DNA of 64,000 bases from Bradyrhizobium sp. OK095 (GTDB lineage: Bacteria > Pseudomonadota > Alphaproteobacteria > Rhizobiales > Xanthobacteraceae). Below the pieces are notes generated by a model. It was not told the origin of the DNA, did no database searches, and was given only the letters and a program-made list of their open reading frames with translations. The stretch spans positions 124,001 to 188,000 of the forward strand of contig NZ_FOBX01000001.1 of assembly GCF_900109945.1 (NCBI RefSeq). The letters are read 5' to 3'. The number at the start of each line of letters is the position of its first letter. The stretch's first letter is position 1. Both the position numbers and the translations under genes were made by a program. Positions 27,970-37,044 of the stretch are shown here, in pieces.

Positions 27970-28008
27970 CTGCGCGCGCCCGGGAATGACGAGAACAGGG
28001 AGAGCCAT

Positions 28009-28422
28009 ATGCCCCAGACCATCACGCGCGGCATCAAGGCGCTGATCGACGAGGCCAATGCCGAGATCGAGACGCTCAACGCCAAGGACGCCATCGAGAT
28101 CTCCAAGAACGGCGACGTCGTCATCGTCGACATTCGCGACCCCCGCGAGATCGAGCGCGACGGCCGCATCCCCGGCGCATTCGCCTGCACCCGCGGCATG
28201 CTCGAATTCTGGATCGATCCGCAGAGCCCCTACGCAAAGCCGATCTTCCAGGAGGACAAGAAGTTCGTGTTCCACTGCGCCGGTGGCCTGCGCTCCGCGC
28301 TCGCGGCCAAGACCGCGAAGGACATGGGCCTGAAGCCCGTCGCCCACATCGCCGGCGGCTACGCCGCCTGGCGCGATGCGGGTGGTCCGACGGAGGCGTG
28401 GGAGCCGAAGAAGAAGGGGTGA
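28009..28422 (+). CDS. Rhodanese-like domain protein
   Basis: The 137-residue single-domain rhodanese has VVIVDIRDPREIERDGRIPG as the characteristic first motif and the active-site loop VFHCAGGLRSALAA, in which Cys would carry the persulfide. It probably transfers sulfur or acts in redox sensing in the cytoplasm. It follows the VWA gene closely and precedes a two-domain sulfurtransferase gene, from which it is separated by a family E repeat. Confidence 0.88.
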   Translation: MPQTITRGIKALIDEANAEIETLNAKDAIEISKNGDVVIVDIRDPREIERDGRIPGAFACTRGMLEFWIDPQSPYAKPIFQEDKKFVFHCAGGLRSALAAKTAKDMGLKPVAHIAGGYAAWRDAGGPTEAWEPKKKG

Positions 28423-28449
28423 GGGTGCTTCGCCGTTGCTCCAATCTCC

Positions 28450-28556
28450 GCTGTCATTCCCCGCGAAAGCGGGGAATCCAGTACGCCGCAGCCCATCGGT
28501 TGAATCACAGCCGTCTCGGAGTACTGGATCGCCCGGTCGAGCCGGGCGATGACAGC
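28450..28556. repeat. Dispersed palindromic repeat, family E (CTGTCATTCCCCGCGAAAG...)
   Basis: The outer ends CGCTGTCATTCCCCGC and GCCGGGCGATGACAGC are partly inverted, with internal hairpins CCCCGCGAAAGCGGGG and GCCCGGTCGAGCCGGGC and inverted ATCCAGTAC/GTACTGGAT between them. A second copy with diverged stems is at 48572-48680. It lies between the two sulfurtransferase genes. Confidence 0.78.
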
Positions 28557-28627
28557 AGAGTTTGACGCGCGCTGCTTCAATTTCACTCGCGCTGTGCGCG
28601 TCCCGGAATGACTGCAAGGAAAGACCA

Positions 28628-29485
28628 ATGACCACTGCCACCGACCCCCTCGTCTCCACCGAATGGCTCGCCGCCCACATCAACGATTCCAACGTCAAAG
28701 TGCTCGACGCCAGCTTCAAGCTGCCGGGTGTGCTGCCGCTGCCGAAGGACGACTATCTCGCCGCGCATCTGCCGGGTGCGGTGTTCTTCGACGTCGATGC
28801 TGTCTCGGATCATTCCAACCCGCTGCCGCACATGTATCCGAGCGCCGAGCAGTTCGGGCGCGACGCAGGCCAACTCGGCATCTCCAATGCCGACACCGTC
28901 GTGCTTTATGACTCAGGCGGCTGGGTCGCAGCTCCCCGCGCGTGGTGGATGTTCCTGGCCTTCGGCCACAGCAATGTGCGTATCCTCAATGGCGGCCTGA
29001 AGAAGTGGCGCGCGGAAGGGCGCAGCGTCGAGAGCGGCGACGTGAAGCCGAAGCCTGCGAGCTTCAAGGCGAGCTACGATGCAAAGCGCGTGCGCAGCAT
29101 GCAGCAGCTCATCGCCAACGTCGAAAGCCGCGCCGAGCAGGTGGTCGACGCGCGCGCTGCCGAACGCTTCGAGGGCCGCGCGCCCGAACCGCGCGCGGGC
29201 ATCCGCTCCGGCCACATCCCCGGCGCGCGCAACGTGCCTTATAACCAGCTGTTCGATGCCGCGACCGGCACGATGAAGCCGCTCGACGAACTCCGCGCCG
29301 CCTTCGTGAACGCAGGCGTCAAGCTCGATGCGCCGATCGTGACGAGCTGCGGCTCCGGCGTCTCGGCCGGCGTGCTGACGCTCGCGCTCTATCGCCTCGG
29401 GATCACCGACACCGCGCTCTATGACGGCTCGTGGTCGGAATGGGGCCAGGAAAAAGGCCCGACGATCGCGACCGGGCCGGCTTGA
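28628..29485 (+). CDS. Sulfurtransferase, two-domain (3-mercaptopyruvate sulfurtransferase type)
   Basis: The 285-residue protein contains two rhodanese domains. The N-terminal domain (VSTEWLAAHINDSNVKVLDA to about residue 135) lacks an active-site Cys. The C-terminal domain carries VDARAAERFEGRAPEPRAG and the catalytic loop VTSCGSGVSAGVLTLAL. A CG-S-G-V/T-type loop is typical of 3-mercaptopyruvate sulfurtransferases (SseA), whereas thiosulfate rhodaneses have CRxGxxA/R. The expected reaction is transfer of sulfur from 3-mercaptopyruvate to thiols or cyanide in the cytoplasm. ATG 28628 begins the conserved domain. Confidence 0.88.
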   Translation: MTTATDPLVSTEWLAAHINDSNVKVLDASFKLPGVLPLPKDDYLAAHLPGAVFFDVDAVSDHSNPLPHMYPSAEQFGRDAGQLGISNADTVVLYDSGGWVAAPRAWWMFLAFGHSNVRILNGGLKKWRAEGRSVESGDVKPKPASFKASYDAKRVRSMQQLIANVESRAEQVVDARAAERFEGRAPEPRAGIRSGHIPGARNVPYNQLFDAATGTMKPLDELRAAFVNAGVKLDAPIVTSCGSGVSAGVLTLALYRLGITDTALYDGSWSEWGQEKGPTIATGPA

Positions 29486-29507
29486 GCGAGGGCCGCGGAA
29501 ATGGTGC

Positions 29508-29654
29508 GCTCCCTCGCCCCGTTCTTACGGGGAGAGGGTTGGGGTGAGGGGCCTCTCTCCCCCTGCGAGATGGTCGAGGGACCTGTACCCCCTCACCCGG
29601 ATCGTATCTTGCGATGCGATCCGACCTCTCCCCGCAAGCGGGGAGAGGTGAAGG
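29508..29654. repeat. Dispersed palindromic repeat, family F (CTCTCCCCGCAAGCGGGGAGAG type)
   Basis: The block contains a perfect hairpin CCTCTCCCCGC AAGC GGGGAGAGG-like stem at its right end (about 29630-29650), and a left arm CCCGTTCTTACGGGGAGAGG with GGGGTGAGGGG and CCCCCTCACCCGG pairing in between. It lies between convergent genes and may double as a transcription barrier for both. Confidence 0.7.
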
Positions 29655-29658
29655 AAAC

Positions 29659-30402
29659 TCAGCGCGTGCGCGTGGCTGTTGCGGCGAGGGTTTGCTGCTG
29701 CTGGCCGAACGGATCGAGCGCCTGGTTGATCTGCTGAGGCGGCGGGCGCCGCACGATGCGGTGACGCTTCTTCGGCTTGTGCGCACGCGGCTTGCTGCCG
29801 GCTTTGGTCGTTGCCGGCGCAAGCTCGTTCAGCGCAGCCATCCTGGCCGCTGCAATGTCGGTCACGCGCGATGCCGGCGCCAGCGTTGCGGTTCGCGGCA
29901 CTTCCGGAGCGGTCGCTGCTGGTGCGGGCGTCTTCGTGGCGATGGAAGCCATCGTGTCGGCCGGGGTGAGCGTGTCCGCAGGCGCGGGAGGTGCAGCCTC
30001 GTTCTCGGCTGGCTCCGCGATTGGCGTTTCGGCGGCGGGTGGAGCCGGCTCCACAGTCGGCGTGATCGCGGCAACCTGAGGCTGGGCTTCAGTTTCGAGC
30101 GTCACCGCGGCCATCTGCTCGGGGCTTGTTTCGACCGCGGGCAGCCCAATGCTCGGGACCTGGTCCTGCATCGCAGGCGTCGCCTCGTTGGCGACAGGCT
30201 CCACGCGGAGCGCCGCGAGCACCGGCTGGGCCGGCTCGGCGGCTTGCGCGAACACCCGCTCCTGCGGGCCGTTCCGCCAGGACGGGTTGCTGGCATATTG
30301 TTCGTGGCTCGCCCGCAGCAGCGAGGCAGCCCCTAAGCCGAACACCAGGATGGAGGTAGACAGCAGGATCGCGGCAAGCAGGAAGCGAAAGCCGGGAAGC
30401 AT
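29659..30402 (-). CDS. Membrane-anchored Ala/Pro-rich protein with basic C-terminus
   Basis: The 247-residue protein has one N-terminal membrane helix (FLLAAILLSTSILVFGLGA), followed by a long low-complexity region rich in Ala, Pro, Glu and Thr (about residues 50-190), then a strongly basic segment (PRAHKPKKRHRIVRRPPP) and a Gln-rich end. It is probably anchored in the inner membrane with the disordered part in the periplasm. I recall similar Bradyrhizobium proteins but know of no function. The start at ATG 30402 places the helix at the N-terminus; 18 extra codons upstream look non-conserved. Confidence 0.6.
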   Translation of the reverse strand: MLPGFRFLLAAILLSTSILVFGLGAASLLRASHEQYASNPSWRNGPQERVFAQAAEPAQPVLAALRVEPVANEATPAMQDQVPSIGLPAVETSPEQMAAVTLETEAQPQVAAITPTVEPAPPAAETPIAEPAENEAAPPAPADTLTPADTMASIATKTPAPAATAPEVPRTATLAPASRVTDIAAARMAALNELAPATTKAGSKPRAHKPKKRHRIVRRPPPQQINQALDPFGQQQQTLAATATRTR

Positions 30403-30766
30403 TGACGGATTACGAATTTCCGCCCCGGCGGGGTGTGGCCAGGGCCCATGAGCCATCTGAACGCGGTGACGGTACTGCTAGCCGCGTTCGCCACGCGGGA
30501 ATTCGAGCTCAAAGCGGTGGCGAATCAGGCTGATTCGACCATATCGCAACGCTTCTGCGCCGTTCCGTAAAAAACGGGGTGGCGACTCCGGCAATATACG
30601 GCGTGATGCGATTTCCGCCCCGTGATGCAACGGAGCAACTGTGTGCGATTGCATCACAAATCGCACAACCGGGCACAAATCAGCCTGTTATGTCTTGAAT
30701 GTGCCGCTATCTTCGGTCATCTGGCCGTTAACGGCTCGGACGGGGCCGGGGGACTATACAAGAGCG
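30403..30766. other. Intergenic region between divergent envelope genes
   Basis: This 364-base gap separates the Ala/Pro-rich membrane protein and the L,D-transpeptidase. A plus-strand frame over part of it is not credible as a gene. The notable content is a set of overlapping inverted repeats at 30622-30667 (separate entry). Confidence 0.5.
30622..30667. promoter_or_regulatory. Overlapping inverted repeats upstream of the L,D-transpeptidase
   Basis: Two perfect 9-bp inverted repeats share bases: GTGATGCAA (30622-30630) with TTGCATCAC (30649-30657), and TGTGCGATT (30642-30650) with AATCGCACA (30659-30667). They lie 100-145 bases upstream of the transpeptidase ATG. The second has the spacing of a dimeric repressor or activator site. 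Because the arms overlap, only one hairpin could form at a time in RNA. No known consensus is matched with confidence. Confidence 0.4.
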
Positions 30767-31930
30767 ATGATGATCAAACATTTTCTGACGATATGCGCTG
30801 CCGCAACAGTCGCTGCGGCGGGAACCTCGCTCGCACAGGCCCAGAGCTATCCGGTCCAGCAGGCGCCGAGCTATGGCGCGCCGGCCGAATATCGCCCCGG
30901 CGACCGCGCGCCGAATTTCGACTCGCTGGACGACGAAGACGACGCGATGCCGCAGGCCTCGCTACCGCCGCCCGGCCCGGACCCGCGCTATGGCCGCCCC
31001 GTTGGCCCGCCGGTCTATTCCGCTGCCCCGCCGCAGGGCCCGGTGATGTCGCCCGATGATCCCCGTTATGGCCGTCCCGCCGGCGCCCCCGTCTACTCTG
31101 CTGCGCCGCCGCAGGGTCCCGTGATGTCGCCCGACGATCCCCGCTATGGCCGCCCGGCTGGCGCGCCGCAGGTGATCTATGCTGACCGTCCGGGCCAGGC
31201 GCCCGCCAGTGACGGCATGCGTCCGCCGGAGGCCGTCGGTGGCCCTTCCGCGACCGGAGCCGTCTCGCAGCAGCCCAATATTGGCGCCGATGGCCGGCCG
31301 ATGTCGGTCGCCTTGTTGCCGCCAGAGGAGCAGCCTGACGCGGCACCGGCGCAGCTGGCGCCGAACCTGCGCCGCCAGGAAGTGTCGCTGGCGACCAAGG
31401 AGCCGGCCGGCACGATCATCGTGGATACCCCGAACACCTATCTCTATTACGTCCTCGGCAATGGCCGCGCGATCCGTTATGGCGTCCGCGTCGGCCGCGA
31501 CGGTTTCACCTGGACCGGCGTGCAGAAGATCACGCGCAAGGCCGAGTGGCCGGATTGGCATCCGCCGACAGAAATGATCGAGCGCCAGCCCTATCTGCCG
31601 CGCTTCATGGCCGGCGGCCCCGGCAATCCGCTCGGCGCCCGCGCGATGTATCTCGGCTCGACGGTGTACCGCATCCACGGCACCAACCAGCCCTCGACGA
31701 TCGGCAAGTTCGTCTCCTCCGGCTGCATCGGCATGCTGAACGACGACGTCTCCGATCTGTTCGAGCGCACCAAGGTCGGCACCCGCGTGGTGGTGATGCC
31801 GGGCGGTCCGGCGCCGGGAACGGCGACGGCCTCGGCTGCGCCCGCTCCGATGGCGGCCCAGGCAGGCCCCGTCCCGGGCACCCAGCCGACGGTGGTGCCG
31901 CCGCTGCCCGCGCCGGTCACCGTGCGTTAA
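30767..31930 (+). CDS. L,D-transpeptidase (YkuD domain) with Pro-rich tandem-repeat linker
   Basis: The 387-residue exported protein has a signal peptide (cleavage near SLAQAQ), a Pro/Gly-rich linker with a 26-residue tandem repeat (DPRYGRPxGxP unit, residues about 72-150), and a YkuD domain (about 215-345). The active-site motif is HGTNQPSTIGKFVSSGCIGM, containing the His, Ser and catalytic Cys, although the usual Arg after Cys-Ile is replaced by Gly (CIGM rather than CIRM). It should form 3-3 peptidoglycan cross-links or attach proteins to peptidoglycan in the periplasm. A Pro/Ala-rich tail follows. Confidence 0.9.
   Translation: MMIKHFLTICAAATVAAAGTSLAQAQSYPVQQAPSYGAPAEYRPGDRAPNFDSLDDEDDAMPQASLPPPGPDPRYGRPVGPPVYSAAPPQGPVMSPDDPRYGRPAGAPVYSAAPPQGPVMSPDDPRYGRPAGAPQVIYADRPGQAPASDGMRPPEAVGGPSATGAVSQQPNIGADGRPMSVALLPPEEQPDAAPAQLAPNLRRQEVSLATKEPAGTIIVDTPNTYLYYVLGNGRAIRYGVRVGRDGFTWTGVQKITRKAEWPDWHPPTEMIERQPYLPRFMAGGPGNPLGARAMYLGSTVYRIHGTNQPSTIGKFVSSGCIGMLNDDVSDLFERTKVGTRVVVMPGGPAPGTATASAAPAPMAAQAGPVPGTQPTVVPPLPAPVTVR
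30980..31180 (+). repeat. 78-bp in-frame tandem repeat in the transpeptidase linker
   Basis: Three unit starts encoding DPRYGRP occur at 30980, 31058 and 31136, exactly 78 bases apart. The first two units are complete (26 residues, ending in PQGPVMSPD) and the third is partial. DNA identity between units is high but not perfect, so the array is neither brand new nor ancient. Confidence 0.9.
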
Positions 31931-31955
31931 GCGCTTCGAGACAAGTCAGATTTGC

Positions 31956-31984
31956 AAAAGGGCGTGCCAACGGCACGCCCTTTT
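31956..31984. terminator. Bidirectional intrinsic terminator
   Basis: A perfect 9-bp GC-rich stem (GGGCGTGCC at 31960-31968, GGCACGCCC at 31972-31980) with a 3-base loop is flanked by AAAA on the left and TTTT on the right. It therefore works for both the transpeptidase (plus) and the convergent dehydrogenase (minus). Confidence 0.9.
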
Positions 31985-31988
31985 CGTT

Positions 31989-32951
31989 TCAGGCCAGCCG
32001 CCGCGGCAGCTCATTGCCCTTGGTGAAGGCGTCGATCGCCTCGACCATCTGGCCGTAATGGATGCGCAAGCCGTCCTCGGTGGCGTAGCCGAGATGCGGC
32101 GTCAGCACGAGATTGTCGAGCTTGCGGAAGGGATGGTCGACCGGCAGCGGCTCGACCGAGAACACGTCGATGCCGGCACCCGCGATCTTCTTCTGCTGCA
32201 ACGCCTCGAGCAGCGCCTGCTCGTCCACGATCGGCCCGCGCGCGGTGTTGACGAGGAACGCCGTCGGCTTCATCCGCGCGAGGTCGGCAGCTCCGACGAG
32301 GCCGCGCGAACGCTCGCTCAGCACCACATGGATGGTGATGATATCGGCCTTGGCGAACAGCTCCTCCTTGGTGGCGTAGCCGACGCCGGCCGCCGCGCAC
32401 TTCTCCGGCGTCAGGTTCGGGCTCCAGGCGATCACGTTCATGCCGAACGCTTTCGCAATGCCCGCCATCTTGCTGCCGAGCTTGCCGAGCCCGACCACGC
32501 CGAGCGTCATCCCCTCGATCTCGACGCCGGCAAAGGTCTGCCAGGGCTCGCCGGCATGCATCCTTGCATTCTCGCGGCCGATGCCGCGGGTCAGTTCCAG
32601 GATCAGGCCCATCGTCAGAGGAGCGGTCGGATCGCGCGAATATTGCGTGCCGCCGAGGACGACGCTTTTCGCCTTCGCGGCCTCCATATCGATCGAGGCG
32701 TTGCGCATGCCGGAGGTCAGCAGCAGCTTCAGCTTCGGCAAACTATCGAACAGGCTCTTCGGGAACGCCGTGCGCTCACGCATCGCGCAGACGATCTCGA
32801 AATCGGCCAGCGCGCTGGCCGCGGCGGCTTCCGAGGCGAAGGGATGGCTGAACACGGTGACATCGACGCGGTCGGACAGTTTCTGCCAGTCGGCGACGTC
32901 GAGGGCGAGGTCAAAATAGTCGTCGAGAATTGCACAGCGCAGCCGCGTCAT
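31989..32951 (-). CDS. D-2-hydroxyacid dehydrogenase family protein
   Basis: The 320-residue protein has the full D-isomer 2-hydroxyacid dehydrogenase layout: NAD-binding motif [19 protein letters not shown] (about residues 149-167), catalytic Arg in [11 protein letters not shown], Glu in [14 protein letters not shown] and His in LTPHLGYAT. It is closer to phosphoglycerate-dehydrogenase-like enzymes than the GhrA-like protein at 12230. It oxidises or reduces a 2-hydroxy/2-oxoacid pair with NAD(H). No operon partner is evident, and a terminator lies just downstream. Confidence 0.9.
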   Translation of the reverse strand: MTRLRCAILDDYFDLALDVADWQKLSDRVDVTVFSHPFASEAAAASALADFEIVCAMRERTAFPKSLFDSLPKLKLLLTSGMRNASIDMEAAKAKSVVLGGTQYSRDPTAPLTMGLILELTRGIGRENARMHAGEPWQTFAGVEIEGMTLGVVGLGKLGSKMAGIAKAFGMNVIAWSPNLTPEKCAAAGVGYATKEELFAKADIITIHVVLSERSRGLVGAADLARMKPTAFLVNTARGPIVDEQALLEALQQKKIAGAGIDVFSVEPLPVDHPFRKLDNLVLTPHLGYATEDGLRIHYGQMVEAIDAFTKGNELPRRLA

Positions 32952-33097
32952 CAGCGTTCATCCAGGGCCAGAGTTTACGGCGAGAGGTGACGGCGCGAGG
33001 CGGGGGCGCCATCGTCGGAACCGGGCCATGGTTGCGCGCAATCAGAGGCGCGCGCAAGCAGTCTGGGTCTTCAAAAATTCGACAGGAGAGCGGGCGT

Positions 33098-33313
33098 TCA
33101 GAGGTCGCGGGGCTTCAGCCGGAGCGGCGCATTCATGCCGTGCTTGGCGCGCCAGGCGGGGCCGGGGCCGCGCATGTAGTGCAGCTCGGGCCGGTAGGGG
33201 TTGAAGGCGGTGGCGAAGAAGCGCTTCCAGAAGCCTTTGACCTCGGACACGAGTCCGGCCGCGTTCCCGGCGTCGGCCGGAACGGGAAAAGAGTGGGTCT
33301 CGATCAGAGCCAT
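33098..33313 (-). CDS. Small hypothetical protein
   Basis: The 71-residue protein is soluble and has a basic C-terminus. Segments are [20 protein letters not shown] and [20 protein letters not shown]. There is no signal peptide or membrane helix. Codon use looks like that of surrounding genes, supporting a real gene, but no family is recognised. The ATG at 33313 was chosen over upstream alternatives because nine residues before it are non-conserved in character. Confidence 0.5.
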   Translation of the reverse strand: MALIETHSFPVPADAGNAAGLVSEVKGFWKRFFATAFNPYRPELHYMRGPGPAWRAKHGMNAPLRLKPRDL

Positions 33314-33544
33314 GATGGGCCTCGCTGTGCTCCCGTTCATTCTGAGCGGGCGGCGCTGTTTCCGCGCGAAACCGAGCTTTGGCCTGATTTATTAAAAGAT
33401 GGTTTCAATTGTCCGGATCGGGGTCCGGATGGTGTCCGCCCAGTATTCATCCGTGGTGAACGGAGGGAAAACATTGCCCTTTGGGGGCGGGATCGCTACA
33501 TCGGCGGCAAGCAAATTTCCTCAAATCGAAGGTATTCGGGACCC

Positions 33545-35194
33545 ATGGCGCGCCAGTTCGTCTATTTCATGCAGGGCCTGACCAAGAGCTACCCGACCCG
33601 CAAGGTGCTCGATAACGTTCATCTGTCGTTCTACCCGGACGCCAAGATCGGCGTGCTCGGCGTCAACGGCTCGGGCAAGTCGACGCTGCTCAAGATCATG
33701 GCCGGCCTCGACAAGGAGTATAACGGCGAGGCCTGGGTCGCCCAGGGCGCCCGCGTCGGTTATCTCGAGCAGGAACCGCATCTCGATGCGACGCTCTCGG
33801 TGCGCGAGAACGTCATGCTGGGCGTCGCCAAGCAGAAGGCCATCCTCGATCGCTACAATGAGTTGGCGATGAACTACTCTGAGGAAACCGCCGACGAGAT
33901 GACCAAGCTGCAGGACGAGATCGAGGCGCAGGGCCTCTGGGATCTCGACAGCAAGGTCGACCAGGCCATGGACGCGCTGCGCTGCCCGCCCGACGATGCC
34001 GACGTGACGAAACTCTCCGGCGGTGAGCGTCGCCGCGTCGCGCTGTGCAAGCTGCTGCTCGACCAGCCCGAGCTCTTGCTGCTCGACGAACCGACCAACC
34101 ATCTCGATGCCGAGTCGGTGTCATGGCTGGAAGGTCATCTGCGCAGCTATCCCGGTGCGATCCTGATCGTCACCCATGACCGCTACTTCCTCGACAACGT
34201 CACAAGCTGGATCCTCGAGCTCGATCGCGGCAAGGGCATTCCCTACGAGGGCAACTATTCGTCCTGGCTGGTGCAGAAGCAGAAACGTCTCGAGCAGGAA
34301 GGCCGCGAGGACGCCGCGCATCAGAAGACGATCGCCCGCGAGCAGGAATGGGTCGCGTCCTCGCCGAAGGCGCGTCAGGCCAAGTCCAAGGCGCGCTACC
34401 AGCGCTACGAGGATTTGCTCAAGCAGGCGAGCGACAAGCAGAGCCAGACCGCGCAGATCGTCATTCCGGTCGCCGAGCGTCTCGGCGACAACGTGGTCGA
34501 TTTCGAGGCCCTCAGCAAAGGCTATGGCGATCGCCTCCTGATCGACGATCTCACCTTCAAGCTGCCGCCCGGCGGCATCGTCGGCGTCATCGGCGCCAAC
34601 GGCGCTGGCAAGACCACGCTGTTCAAGATGATCACCAAGCAGGAAACACCGGACAAGGGCACGATCACGGTCGGCGAGACCGTGCATCTCGGCTATGTCG
34701 ACCAGTCCCGGGATGCGCTCGACGGCAACAAGAACGTGTGGGAGGAGATCTCCGGCGGCAACGAGCTGATCCTGCTCGGCAAGAGGGAAGTGAACTCGCG
34801 CGGCTATTGCTCGTCGTTCAACTTCAAGGGCGCCGACCAGCAGAAGAAAGTTGGAGCGCTCTCCGGCGGTGAACGCAACCGCGTGCATCTCGCCAAGATG
34901 CTGAAGTCCGGGGCCAACGTCCTGCTGCTCGACGAACCGACCAACGACCTCGACGTCGACACGCTGCGCGCGCTCGAAGAGGCGCTGGAGGACTTTGCGG
35001 GTTGCGCCGTCATCATCAGCCATGATCGCTGGTTCCTCGACCGCATCGCGACCCACATCCTGGCGTTCGAAGGCGAGAGCCACGTCGAATGGTTCGAAGG
35101 CAACTTCCAGGACTACGAAAAGGACAAGATGCGCCGCCTCGGCCAGGACAGCATCATTCCGCATCGCGTGAAGTACAAGAAGCTGACGCGGTGA
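33545..35194 (+). CDS. ettA: Energy-dependent translational throttle protein EttA (ABC-F)
   Basis: The 549-residue cytosolic protein has two ABC ATPase domains without membrane segments. Domain 1 has Walker [10 protein letters not shown] and signature [16 protein letters not shown]. The interdomain linker carries the ABC-F P-site tRNA interaction motif with charged helices ([18 protein letters not shown]). Domain 2 has Walker [10 protein letters not shown] and signature [19 protein letters not shown] proteins bind the ribosomal E site; EttA gates entry of ribosomes into elongation according to the ATP/ADP ratio. ATG 33545 starts with [14 protein letters not shown] as in other EttA proteins. 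The following transglycosylase gene begins 7 bases after its stop. Confidence 0.95.
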   Translation: MARQFVYFMQGLTKSYPTRKVLDNVHLSFYPDAKIGVLGVNGSGKSTLLKIMAGLDKEYNGEAWVAQGARVGYLEQEPHLDATLSVRENVMLGVAKQKAILDRYNELAMNYSEETADEMTKLQDEIEAQGLWDLDSKVDQAMDALRCPPDDADVTKLSGGERRRVALCKLLLDQPELLLLDEPTNHLDAESVSWLEGHLRSYPGAILIVTHDRYFLDNVTSWILELDRGKGIPYEGNYSSWLVQKQKRLEQEGREDAAHQKTIAREQEWVASSPKARQAKSKARYQRYEDLLKQASDKQSQTAQIVIPVAERLGDNVVDFEALSKGYGDRLLIDDLTFKLPPGGIVGVIGANGAGKTTLFKMITKQETPDKGTITVGETVHLGYVDQSRDALDGNKNVWEEISGGNELILLGKREVNSRGYCSSFNFKGADQQKKVGALSGGERNRVHLAKMLKSGANVLLLDEPTNDLDVDTLRALEEALEDFAGCAVIISHDRWFLDRIATHILAFEGESHVEWFEGNFQDYEKDKMRRLGQDSIIPHRVKYKKLTR

Positions 35195-35201
35195 TCGCGG
35201 C

Positions 35202-36428
35202 ATGATGCGGCGGGCGCTCATTGCCGCGGTGATCGTCGTCACCTGCGGCTGGTCGCCCGCTCGCGCCGCCGATGCCGCCTTCACCCAGTTCATCGCCTCG
35301 CTCTGGCCGGAGGCGCAGGCCGCCGGCGTGTCGCGGGCGACGTTCGACCAGCAGACGCGCGGGCTCGAGCCCGATTACAAGCTGCCCGACCTGATCCTGC
35401 CCGGGCGGCCCGCGACCGGCGCGCCGTCGCAGGCCGAGTTCGTGCAGGTGCCCGCCGACTACGTCAGGGAAGCCTCGATCGCGCGGCTTGCGGGCGAGGG
35501 GCAGCGGCTGCTGCAGAAATATCGTGCGGCGCTGAGCGAGATCGAGAAAAAATCCGGCGTGCCGGCCACAATCATGCTGGCGATCTGGGGCCGCGAGACC
35601 GATTACGGCCGCTATACGCTTCCCTACGATCTCGTGCGCGTGCTGGCGACACAGGCCTATGTCGGACGCCGCAAGGACACGTATCGCAACGAGTTCATTC
35701 TCTCGCTGAAGATTCTCGGCGACGGCGTGGTGACGCGCAAGGACATGCGCTCGTCCTGGGCCGGCGCCACCGGGCTCACCCAGTTCCTGCCGTCGGAATA
35801 TTACAAGCATGGCGTCGATTTCGACGGCGACGGCCGCATCGACATCTGGCACTCGGTGCCGGATGCGCTGGCCTCTGCCGCGCAGCAGCTCGTCAACAAG
35901 GGCTGGCAGAGCGGCGTGCGCTGGGCCTACGAGGTGCAGGCGCCCGCGAAGGTCGATTGCACCGCCGGTGTGCCCGACGTGACGAAGCCGATCAGCCAGT
36001 GGCTGCGCGAAGGTTTTGTGCCGGTGCGCGGACAAAAGCTCAGCGCCGCCGAGCAGGCGCAGCCGGCGTCGTTGCTACAGCCGGAGGGTATTTACGGTCC
36101 GGCGTTCCTGACCACGAAGAATTACTTCGTCATCAAGGAATATAATTTCTCCGACCTCTATGTGCTGTTCGTCGGCCATCTCAGCGATCGCATGACGAGC
36201 CCACTGCCGTTTGCAACGTCGTGGGCGACCTCGAAGCAGTTGCGTACGAAGGACGTGGAGACCATGCAGCGCGGGCTCACGCGCGTCGGGCTCTACAAGG
36301 ACAAGATCGACGGCAAGGCCGGCATGCAGACGCGCGCGGCACTCGGCGCCTATCAGAAGTCGGCAGGCCTCAAGGTCGATTGCTGGCCGAGCGAAGAGGT
36401 GCTGCGCTCGATCCAGGCGGCGCGTTAG
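35202..36428 (+). CDS. Lytic murein transglycosylase (MltB/SLT_3 family) with peptidoglycan-binding domain
   Basis: The 408-residue exported protein has a signal peptide (cleavage near SPARAAD), an SLT_2/MltB-type catalytic domain with the Glu in MLAIWGRETDYGRY and the characteristic AGATGLTQFLPSEYY and DGDGRIDIWHSVPDAL blocks, and a C-terminal PG_binding_1 domain (VETMQRGLTRVGLYKDKIDG). It cleaves glycan strands to 1,6-anhydro products in the periplasm. It follows ettA by 7 bases and is probably co-transcribed with it, and a strong hairpin lies 18 bases downstream. Confidence 0.92.
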   Translation: MMRRALIAAVIVVTCGWSPARAADAAFTQFIASLWPEAQAAGVSRATFDQQTRGLEPDYKLPDLILPGRPATGAPSQAEFVQVPADYVREASIARLAGEGQRLLQKYRAALSEIEKKSGVPATIMLAIWGRETDYGRYTLPYDLVRVLATQAYVGRRKDTYRNEFILSLKILGDGVVTRKDMRSSWAGATGLTQFLPSEYYKHGVDFDGDGRIDIWHSVPDALASAAQQLVNKGWQSGVRWAYEVQAPAKVDCTAGVPDVTKPISQWLREGFVPVRGQKLSAAEQAQPASLLQPEGIYGPAFLTTKNYFVIKEYNFSDLYVLFVGHLSDRMTSPLPFATSWATSKQLRTKDVETMQRGLTRVGLYKDKIDGKAGMQTRAALGAYQKSAGLKVDCWPSEEVLRSIQAAR

Positions 36429-36445
36429 CGCGAGACCCAAAGAAA

Positions 36446-36474
36446 AAGCCCGGCCGATGCTCTCGGCCGGGCTT
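36446..36474. terminator. Intrinsic terminator between convergent genes
   Basis: A perfect 12-bp stem (AAGCCCGGCCGA / TCGGCCGGGCTT) with loop TGCTC lies between the transglycosylase (plus) and the small secreted protein gene (minus). The A-run on its left makes it a good terminator for the minus strand; on the plus strand the U-run is short. Confidence 0.85.
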
Positions 36475-36521
36475 CGATCGCGGCGCTCACGAGCGCCCCA
36501 CGATCAGATATTGCGATCAGA

Positions 36522-36806
36522 TCAGTAGCAGACGCGAACCGGACGAACGGCCCAGCCGTAGCCGTCCCAATAGCGCTGGCGCTGCCAGTAGCAGGGCGGG
36601 GGCGGCGGGCCGGGTTCGGCCACATAAACCGGTCCGCCGTAGGCCGGACGGCTCGAGGCGATGGCGCCGCCGATGATTGCGCCGCCGAGTAGGCCGGCCG
36701 CGATGCCCACGCCGACGCCGTCATGGGCTTGGGCGGACGGAGTGACGGTCAGCAGCGAACCGGCGACCGTCGCAACCGTGAGGGCGGCAACTAGAATCTT
36801 CTTCAT
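36522..36806 (-). CDS. Small secreted glycine-zipper protein
   Basis: The 94-residue protein has a signal peptide (cleavage near PSAQAH), a glycine-zipper segment VGIAAGLLGGAIIGGAIAS that may insert in or associate with a membrane, a Pro/Tyr-rich part, and a C-terminal aromatic motif CYWQRQRYWDGYGW ending in RPVRVCY with two Cys that could form a disulfide. It is paralogous to the product of 37045-37380. Such envelope proteins are common in Bradyrhizobium; function unknown. Confidence 0.75.
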   Translation of the reverse strand: MKKILVAALTVATVAGSLLTVTPSAQAHDGVGVGIAAGLLGGAIIGGAIASSRPAYGGPVYVAEPGPPPPPCYWQRQRYWDGYGWAVRPVRVCY

Positions 36807-37044
36807 GCTCTTGGCTCTCCTGAGAGATAGGTCCTCTTGTCAGAGGCGCCCGGGTTTCAAAGGTTCACGCAGTCTTTGATGGAATTGGCCTTGCAGCTAG
36901 GAAGCGCGCAAATGGTCAATCCGCGGTAAACGCGCGCGAAGCTGTGACGAGAAAAAGCGTTCTTTTTCAGGCCCCAAAATGAACAGCGCATCCGTAGTGA
37001 ACCGGCCCAGCTGAATCGCTTCAAGCGAACGGGTCTAACGCGCC

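Noticed and set aside
30478..30678. 66-codon minus-strand frame upstream of the L,D-transpeptidase
   Set aside because: No ribosome site, no conserved-looking sequence, and it covers the overlapping inverted repeats, which are better explained as regulatory.
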